Assembly: GCF_026210795.1 (NCBI RefSeq)
Contig: NC_089454.1
Location: forward strand, 3,038,001 to 3,102,000
Direction of reading: 5' to 3'
Origin: Rhizophagus irregularis
Taxonomy: Eukaryota; Glomeromycota; Glomeromycetes; Glomerales; Glomeraceae
Length of the DNA stretch: 64,000 bases
Positions 57,856-64,000 of this stretch are shown here, in pieces. The notes under the pieces are model-generated. The model was not told where the DNA came from. It saw only the letters and a program-made list of their open reading frames with translations, and did not search any database. Positions within the stretch are counted from its first letter, which is position 1; the number at the start of each line of letters is the position of its first letter. The position numbers and the translations under genes are program-made.

Positions 57856-60800
57856 TTTGATATATTTTTAACAAAAATAAAAAAAAAAGATTGTAAAATT
57901 TTTTTTACTGATCGACTATATATATATTCCATCGGGAGTTAACATTCTAAGAACTCTTTTTTATTGCGGCCAAGTCTGCGCCACAGGAATTCCGGTTTGC
58001 CGGTATACCAAATTAGGAAAGGTCTGAAACTGTGTCACAGAGACCGCTCACAGCCTCACACCATGGGAAAAATGAATTTACAATTTGTCAATTTAACAAT
58101 ACAACAAATTAAAATGATTTTCGAAACAGGAAAATGAACAATGATGTTACATTTTGTTTACATGATTGTTTAATTCTTTTCTGTTTAGGATGATCATCTA
58201 AATGGAAAATTCCACGAGCATAATTAATTATTTTGAATAAATATTTAAATAATTTTTAAATAATTTCCAAAAATTCACCCCATGAAAGATTTTTAGAAAG
58301 TTCTAAAAAACCAGTTTAACCGAATTCTTTTTTTTTTTTTTTAAAAAAAAAATATATTAGTACTTACATAATTGTGTTTTTGCAAAATAATTTGATGAAC
58401 CGAATTACAAGTTTACCGCCTAGTACAACTATCCTTCTATTTTTCGATATGCAAATACTACTCACGTAGTAGACTTTTTCAAATGGTCTGTCATATCACA
58501 TGTTAGATTTACATCGACGACGTCAAATTTATCTAACGCAGCACGAATTTTGATTATGAAGCGAAAAAACGAAGATCGGTAAATTGAATTTATTATGAAA
58601 TCTTGTATTCTTGTTTATAATTCATACAAATTTACTCATTTTTTGCATATCAAAATTCCATGAAAAAATAAATGCATTTCTTGGCTATCATTATTATTTT
58701 AATTTTCAATATCATCGTGTTTGTTTAAATTCAACTTCTTTATAATTATCATCTATTATTAATATAATATTAATTATAAGTAAAATAAAATACGGATATA
58801 ATCTACTTATTAGTTATTACACCACTACAGTATTACACCGCTAACGAGTGAAGTTAATGAGCGTGCACAAGACAAATAAAATTATCCTATATTTAATTTT
58901 TTGATTTCAAATTAATAATGAATAAAGATTTAACGTTAAATTGAAATTTACTTAATAAATCTATGTCGAAGAGTCCTAACTTATCTTTAATGTAAAATTT
59001 AATAAAATTCTTTATCAATAATTTACTTACGCAGAAACCTCAATTATGTGCACCTCAGTCTAATCGCAATGGATTATTTTACAAGTAGGCTTAACGTTCT
59101 AGAATAAAAATTGCTACTTTTGTGAAATGATTTTTTTGTTTGTATAATAAGAATTATGTCACAATTTCAATCCGCTGTTTTTTGCATGCAGATAGATCTC
59201 TTTCATTTATTATTTTCGAATATAAAATGACTATACTGTAGTTTCACGGGTTTACAATATTTTCACATGTCAGTACGCAAATCCATTATTATTGTGCCCT
59301 AATAAGTGTAATAAATAATCTTTTTTTTCACAATCTACATTGTCACCGGTTACACTGCAAACGATAAAACTGTTTTTGAATGATTGAGGATGCAGGTTAG
59401 CAGATAAGAAATGTGAAGTCGGAAATTATATAATTCGTAAGATAAAAATGATCACAAGTTCTTTATTAATAAATTCCCTTATTTTCGAATATTTAGCACA
59501 TCATGTTTATTATATAATGATTGAATTTATTATTATTGTGTACTGTATAAAATTTATTGAGACACATGATTTTATGGAAACTTAATGTTAAATTAATTTG
59601 ATACTAAAATCTGAATATAATACTAAATCTATTATAAATCTTACAGAAAGGTATGAAAAAGTATAAAAAAAGCTTAAATTTCATCTAGTCTTTATACTTA
59701 ATTCAGATACCAAATATTCAATTCAATTCCTTTTACACATAAGTAAATTTTTATTGTCTGAGAGTTTTATATAAGTCATTAAAGATCTTACCGTCCTAAC
59801 AAATGCACAAATTAATTCAATATCTTTCATTACTGTTTGGTTTAAAACATGAGCGACATTAATAATATTTAAATTATCAAATTTCTATTCATCACGAGAA
59901 ACATCGAAGTCTCATTATCAGTTTTCATATTTTCTGCCAAACTTGTGAAGAAATTCCGTATACGCGTTAGAGTATTACCATGTTATTACCAGTATACCAG
60001 AATGATATCAAGAAGGAAAAATTTTAACTTTCAAGAAATTCTACATAATGAATAGTAAGGCTAAAGAAAATTTGTACTACTATTTTCACGTTCAAATAGA
60101 GGAACCCATCTTATTACTGAGGTATTTTTACAAAATAATATTTATTTATATTTATATTTGCTTGGGATAGATTTCTCTCATAAATTAATTTCGATCATCA
60201 ATTTTTAACAAGGTATCTTTAAAAATATTTACCGTTATAATGTTTATTAATATACAAAAAAAAATAATACGTATTTATTTCTCACCTAGGGTGAAGACTT
60301 AAATATTAACCAACCCCTAAGTTAAATTTTAATTGGTTAATTTTTTTTATTGATTAATTTTTTTTGATTTGAAAATTTTTTTCATAAAGAATATTTTTAC
60401 TCCTATATAAAAACAATTTACGCGGATAAAATTTTATTTGTTAAATACAATGAAAAATTATAAATTTATACATTTATAATTATTTTAAAATTATTTTATG
60501 CTTTATAAATTACTTTATTTAAGAAAAAAAGAGCTGAAAAATTTATTTCTGGAATTCGAAATCAAAATTTTTACAGGACTAGTAATAATGACGCAAAAAA
60601 AAAATAGTGATAAAAACAAAAATAAGGTGTAAATGTGCCAATAAAAAAGAAAACAACAGCAAAAAAAGATGATAGGGACAAAAAGAAGTGAAAAAAGGAT
60701 GATAGATAGAAAAAAAGTGAAAAAAGAATGATATAAACAAAAGAAAGTGAAAAAAAAAGATAAAAAGAATAAATAAAAGCAATGAAAAGGAAGTAAAAAG

Positions 60801-61049
60801 GATGATGATGGGTAAAGAGGAATAATGGAGGAAGAAAAAGAAAATAAAAGGATTGTAAAATAATGAAAAAGAATAAAAAATAATGTTAAAAAGTGAAAAA
60901 TAATTAAGGGCGAAAAATAATGAACTACCATCACCATAAAAAAGGAAAGGAAAAGCTGAGTGGTTAGTATCATTTCAAAGCAAAAAAGTAATAGAAAACA
61001 ATAAAGTAATAAGAAAAGAAAGACTTACCCAAAAATTTCTTTAGGAATA
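57856..61049. other. AT-rich intergenic region
   Basis: No supported gene. A GC-richer patch at about 57965-58080 (GCGGCCAAGTCTGCGCC…) directly upstream of the SCA7-domain gene is a candidate promoter region. The minus-strand frames at 60515-60973 are Phe/Leu/Ser translations of an A/G-rich low-complexity plus strand and are not called coding. A single MITE-like end (TTTATTTCTCACC) is at about 60278. Confidence 0.4.
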
Positions 61050-61158
61050 ACCCTGCGACGGGGCGTAAACTTTGTTAGATTTGTGTGAATATACACAAGC
61101 TTGTGTTAGTTTTTGTAAATTTCCTATAAAAATTTACGATTACACTCTATCGCAGGGC
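61050..61158. mobile_element. Small MITE-like inverted repeat
   Basis: About 109 bp with ends ACCCTGCGA… and …TCGCAGGGC, flanked by TA on both sides, with looser similarity continuing inward (CGGGGCGTAAA against TAGAGTGTAAT). It lies 230 bp past the 3' end of the F-box-like gene. Confidence 0.55.
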
Positions 61159-61391
61159 TACGAATTCTTGCTCAAATAAAAGAAGCCGCCTCGTTATCTA
61201 AAGAAGACAAAAAATTATCTAACAACATGAGTAATACACCCGAGTGAGAAAAAAAATTAATTATCTTTTTTAAATCTACTCAAGATGCTCATACGCTTTG
61301 GACTCAGAATTCTTAACGATGTTCTCACTTCTCAGGAGTCAGAATTATTTACGATGTTCTCTCAGGACTATTATCGACACTTTCAGAATTA

Positions 61392-62837
61392 TTAATGACT
61401 CTTTTTTGCTTTATAAATTTCTAATAAATCTGAGTCTTCATCATCATAATAATAGATATACTTTTTAACTACTCCTTTTTTTTTATATCTTTCGATTAAA
61501 TCAATTAATTCATCATATCCGCTTTCATCATAGTGATGATATCTTTCTTTTTTAAATTTTAATGAAATAGGATGTCTACCTTCCCAATTATCAAAAAATA
61601 ATCTTAAAGATTCCAATTTAGGATTGTCATTAGTATATTTGAAAGCGAATTCAAACAAACTAGGTGGTGATGATTTAGCTAAAATGTTGAATAAATTATC
61701 CCAAGAATATCTTTTATGATCAACATTGTAATAAAAATAAATACAAAAATCCAATCTTTTTAAATGTTGACAATTAATTAATAATTTTTCAAAATCTATA
61801 TTATTCTTATTCTTATATAAAAATTCAAGATACATAAGGTCTGGACAATTTTGATAAATAGCCTGAATAAATTTTTTATCATCATTCACAGTTACCGCAT
61901 CATGATTGTGATGATAATAAATTTTAATGAGATTTCTGCCAGAACTTTCAATTAAATTTATCAAATAATTAATTGGTATGTCACAAGCAATTAAAGTATG
62001 TAAGGAAGGTAAAGTTAAATCTTTTATATTATCCCATTCCAATTTAACAAATGGACTAGCATTTATCAATTTCAGAATTTTCAAATTTACGAAAGATGTA
62101 AGAACTTTCGTTTTAGGTTGTTCCCATGTACTAAAATATTGTATAGTATCCGCATGTTTGATCAATGAATTTTCGATAATTTTACGTGACGACCTTCCAT
62201 TATTTAGAAAACTAATACTAAATAATTCTTTTTGATTTTCAATTAACTTAGCAATTTGATAATTATAATCATTCTCATAAGAATAAATTTTCAATTCTTT
62301 AATAGATTTGCATGTTTTCGCCAATATTGATAAAGTATTATCATTTACTTTACCATTACATTTAAGGAATTCAATTTCTGAAAAACACTGTTCAACTTCA
62401 GGAATGAGATGATAATCATGATTGTTGGGCATATAAAGATGTGTATAATCTGCATTTTTATTAATAAAAAGTTTGAGTACATCATTTCTAAATTCTTCAT
62501 ATTGAATATATATATTCATCATATTTTCGATTACTTCTAAATTTAAATGTCTACAAAAACTTATATAATTAAACAAAGGTCTCTTATATGAATTTTTAAA
62601 AAAACTAAAATGTTGATCAAAATTATTTCTTGCTTCATCTGATAAATGTGAAATAATTACGTTTAATAATATTTCCTTCTTCCAAAGAGTTGAACGTTCC
62701 CAAGGATTTCTCCACAAAATTGGAATAACTATTTCGCACCAAATTTTATTAACTCTAAGACATGAAGCAAGAGATTTTTTGTCATGATGTAATTCTTCAA
62801 ATATCGGATAAAGAATATCTCTATATAATATTGACAT
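61392..62837 (-). CDS. F-box/LRR-like protein
   Basis: Single-exon gene, 481 residues from the ATG at 62837; the frame is open further upstream to 62900, but that part translates a 20-A run (KKKKKK) and is unlikely to be coding. The N-terminus MSILYRDILYPIFEELHHDKKSLASCLRVNKIWCEIVIPILWRNPW is an F-box-type start (LP.. shifted to LY; L..CL.VN+.WC…LW+NP). It is followed by leucine-rich-repeat-like strands (LKCNGKVNDNTLSILAKTCKSIKELKIYS, NLKILKLINAS, CPDLMYLEFLYKN, CQHLKRLDFCI). Such proteins act as substrate adaptors of SCF ubiquitin ligases and form a very large family in these fungi (family knowledge). The C-terminus is acidic with a YYYDDEDSD stretch. Intact; the target is unknown. Confidence 0.85.
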   Translation of the reverse strand: MSILYRDILYPIFEELHHDKKSLASCLRVNKIWCEIVIPILWRNPWERSTLWKKEILLNVIISHLSDEARNNFDQHFSFFKNSYKRPLFNYISFCRHLNLEVIENMMNIYIQYEEFRNDVLKLFINKNADYTHLYMPNNHDYHLIPEVEQCFSEIEFLKCNGKVNDNTLSILAKTCKSIKELKIYSYENDYNYQIAKLIENQKELFSISFLNNGRSSRKIIENSLIKHADTIQYFSTWEQPKTKVLTSFVNLKILKLINASPFVKLEWDNIKDLTLPSLHTLIACDIPINYLINLIESSGRNLIKIYYHHNHDAVTVNDDKKFIQAIYQNCPDLMYLEFLYKNKNNIDFEKLLINCQHLKRLDFCIYFYYNVDHKRYSWDNLFNILAKSSPPSLFEFAFKYTNDNPKLESLRLFFDNWEGRHPISLKFKKERYHHYDESGYDELIDLIERYKKKGVVKKYIYYYDDEDSDLLEIYKAKKSH

Positions 62838-62849
62838 TTTTAATTTTAA

Positions 62850-62870
62850 AATTTTTTTTTTTTTTTTTTT
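62850..62870. repeat. Homopolymer T tract (A tract in the F-box-like 5' leader)
   Basis: About 21 consecutive T's on plus, that is, a poly-A stretch 13 nt upstream of the likely start codon on minus. Length variation here would not affect the protein if the ATG at 62837 is used. Confidence 0.8.
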
Positions 62871-63534
62871 TTGTCTGTTATATTGTGGCTTGTTGTACAA
62901 AGCGTTGATCTTTTTTTACATACGCCAGACCTAATTATAGATATATTTAGTCACACAATGATGCAACATTATCGTAATGTATGGTGATCCACATATAGAT
63001 TAGTTTATATATGAATCTTTCTTTTTGTCTATGATTAAACTCATTGAACATAGTAGGTATTTTAGAATGTTCATACAATTCACAAATATCATTAAAGGAT
63101 TTCTGAAAAGCGAAAATTTCTTATATCATATCTGATCGGTTCCTATTTAAGAATTTATTAATTAAGTTAATTAACTCTCATCACATATCAAATATATGCA
63201 CTAATTCTTTAAAATTATATAATGTAATTTCATAAACATTTAAATTTAATATGTTCGTAATCTACATATTTAAATATTAGTTATCACCAATCACTAATAA
63301 TAATCTGAATAAATGAAAATAATAAAATTAAAATAAAATATAAAAAAAAAAGCTTAAGATGGAGCTATGGGCCTTGGATCTTCAAAAAAATTTTCTTCGG
63401 AAAAATTTTATAAATATATAAATATATTAATTATATGCCAAATTATGACTATTCTATAATACTAAAAAAAGTTTGAATGTGATATGTGATGTGATGTAAC
63501 ATACGAGTTTAATTATGTAATATTAACTAGGGCA
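62871..63534. other. AT-rich region upstream of the F-box-like gene
   Basis: No coding frame was found. It presumably includes the promoter of the minus-strand gene; no specific motif could be assigned. Confidence 0.35.
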
Positions 63535-63542
63535 ATTTGGGC

Positions 63543-63758
63543 TAGGGATTGGAATCGATTAATCGAAAATCGACAAAACATAGTAAAATCGATTCTCGAG
63601 AATCGATTCTTTACATATATGTTAACCTGACTTTAAAGTAATTTTTCATGCCGGCCAAGTGCTGATTATTTTTGCTGAAATTAGAAACTGATTCAATGTC
63701 AGGTTAGTCGTCTATAAGAAAAATCTTGAAAAGATTCGATTTTCGATTCCAATCCCTA
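63543..63758. mobile_element. hAT-type MITE, second copy of the TAGGGATTGGAATCGA family
   Basis: 216 bp, inverted ends TAGGGATTGGAATCGA, perfect 8-bp duplication ATTTGGGC (63535-63542, 63759-63766). Collinear with 49257-49471, including the inner GATTCTCGAGAATC palindrome and the TTTTTCATGCCGGCCAAGTG stretch. Confidence 0.93.
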
Positions 63759-64000
63759 ATTTGGGCACGCACAGATGAGCCTTAAAATAAGTGTTAAACA
63801 AAACACATATCATTGGGATAGATTGTTAATAATGTAAAAAATAAACATGCATATTTGAGTAAATAACAAAAGAAATTGTAATGTAAAATATTGGTTTTAT
63901 TTGCAATCTGACTTTATGATAGAGCTAGTAATTTTATTTGATATAATTAAGAAGCAAGATTTTTTTAATTATTCAGTATATTTTTAATTTGGCTATATCT

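Noticed and set aside
60515-60973. 152-residue Phe/Leu-rich minus-strand frame resembling a membrane protein.
   Set aside because: Produced by an A/G-rich low-complexity stretch (AAAAAGTGAAAAAAGAATGA-like repeats); no initiation context or homologous motif.

Overview
The window is nuclear DNA of a eukaryote with a very AT-rich, repeat-laden genome. Short GT-AG introns, serine/threonine-type kinases with an N-terminal Cys4 motif and an expanded F-box/LRR-like protein fit an arbuscular mycorrhizal fungus (Glomeromycotina, Rhizophagus-like). That assignment is inference from protein style; no rRNA or tRNA gene is present to confirm it.

Layout. 0.4-2 kb: a two-exon kinase gene (minus). 2.9-5.3 kb: a broken transposase-like gene interrupted by a TA-flanked MITE. 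5-13 kb: mostly AT-rich intergenic DNA. 13.5-25.7 kb: a second kinase gene (minus); its catalytic exons lie at 13.5-14.8 kb and are preceded by about 10 kb of tandem intron-like units, about 90 of them, each with a 3' splice site, almost always exactly three variable bases, then a 5' splice site. Several MITEs sit inside this array. 26.8-37.3 kb: a complete Ty3/gypsy-type LTR retrotransposon with 603-bp LTRs that look identical by eye and a 4-bp target duplication. Its Gag and protease are in one frame separated by a UGA-CUA stop. Between RNase H and integrase it carries a thymidylate-kinase-like P-loop kinase domain fused to the integrase. 38-42 kb: nested hAT-like elements, several with perfect 8-bp target duplications. 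44.7-52.3 kb: remains of a second Ty3/gypsy family (one decayed copy on plus, one gag fragment inverted on minus) that was itself hit by a TTAA-flanked element and a hAT MITE. 55.1-56.3 kb: a kinase relic. 56.9-57.9 kb: a six-exon gene for a small SCA7-domain (Sgf73/ataxin-7-like) protein. 61.4-62.8 kb: an F-box/LRR-like gene.

The two most unusual items are the triplet microexon array and the retrotransposon-borne nucleotide-kinase domain. In the phase set by the candidate first exons, the array triplets can be read through without a stop and join the kinase exon in frame through a 1-nt exon. All counts were made by hand from the sequence.
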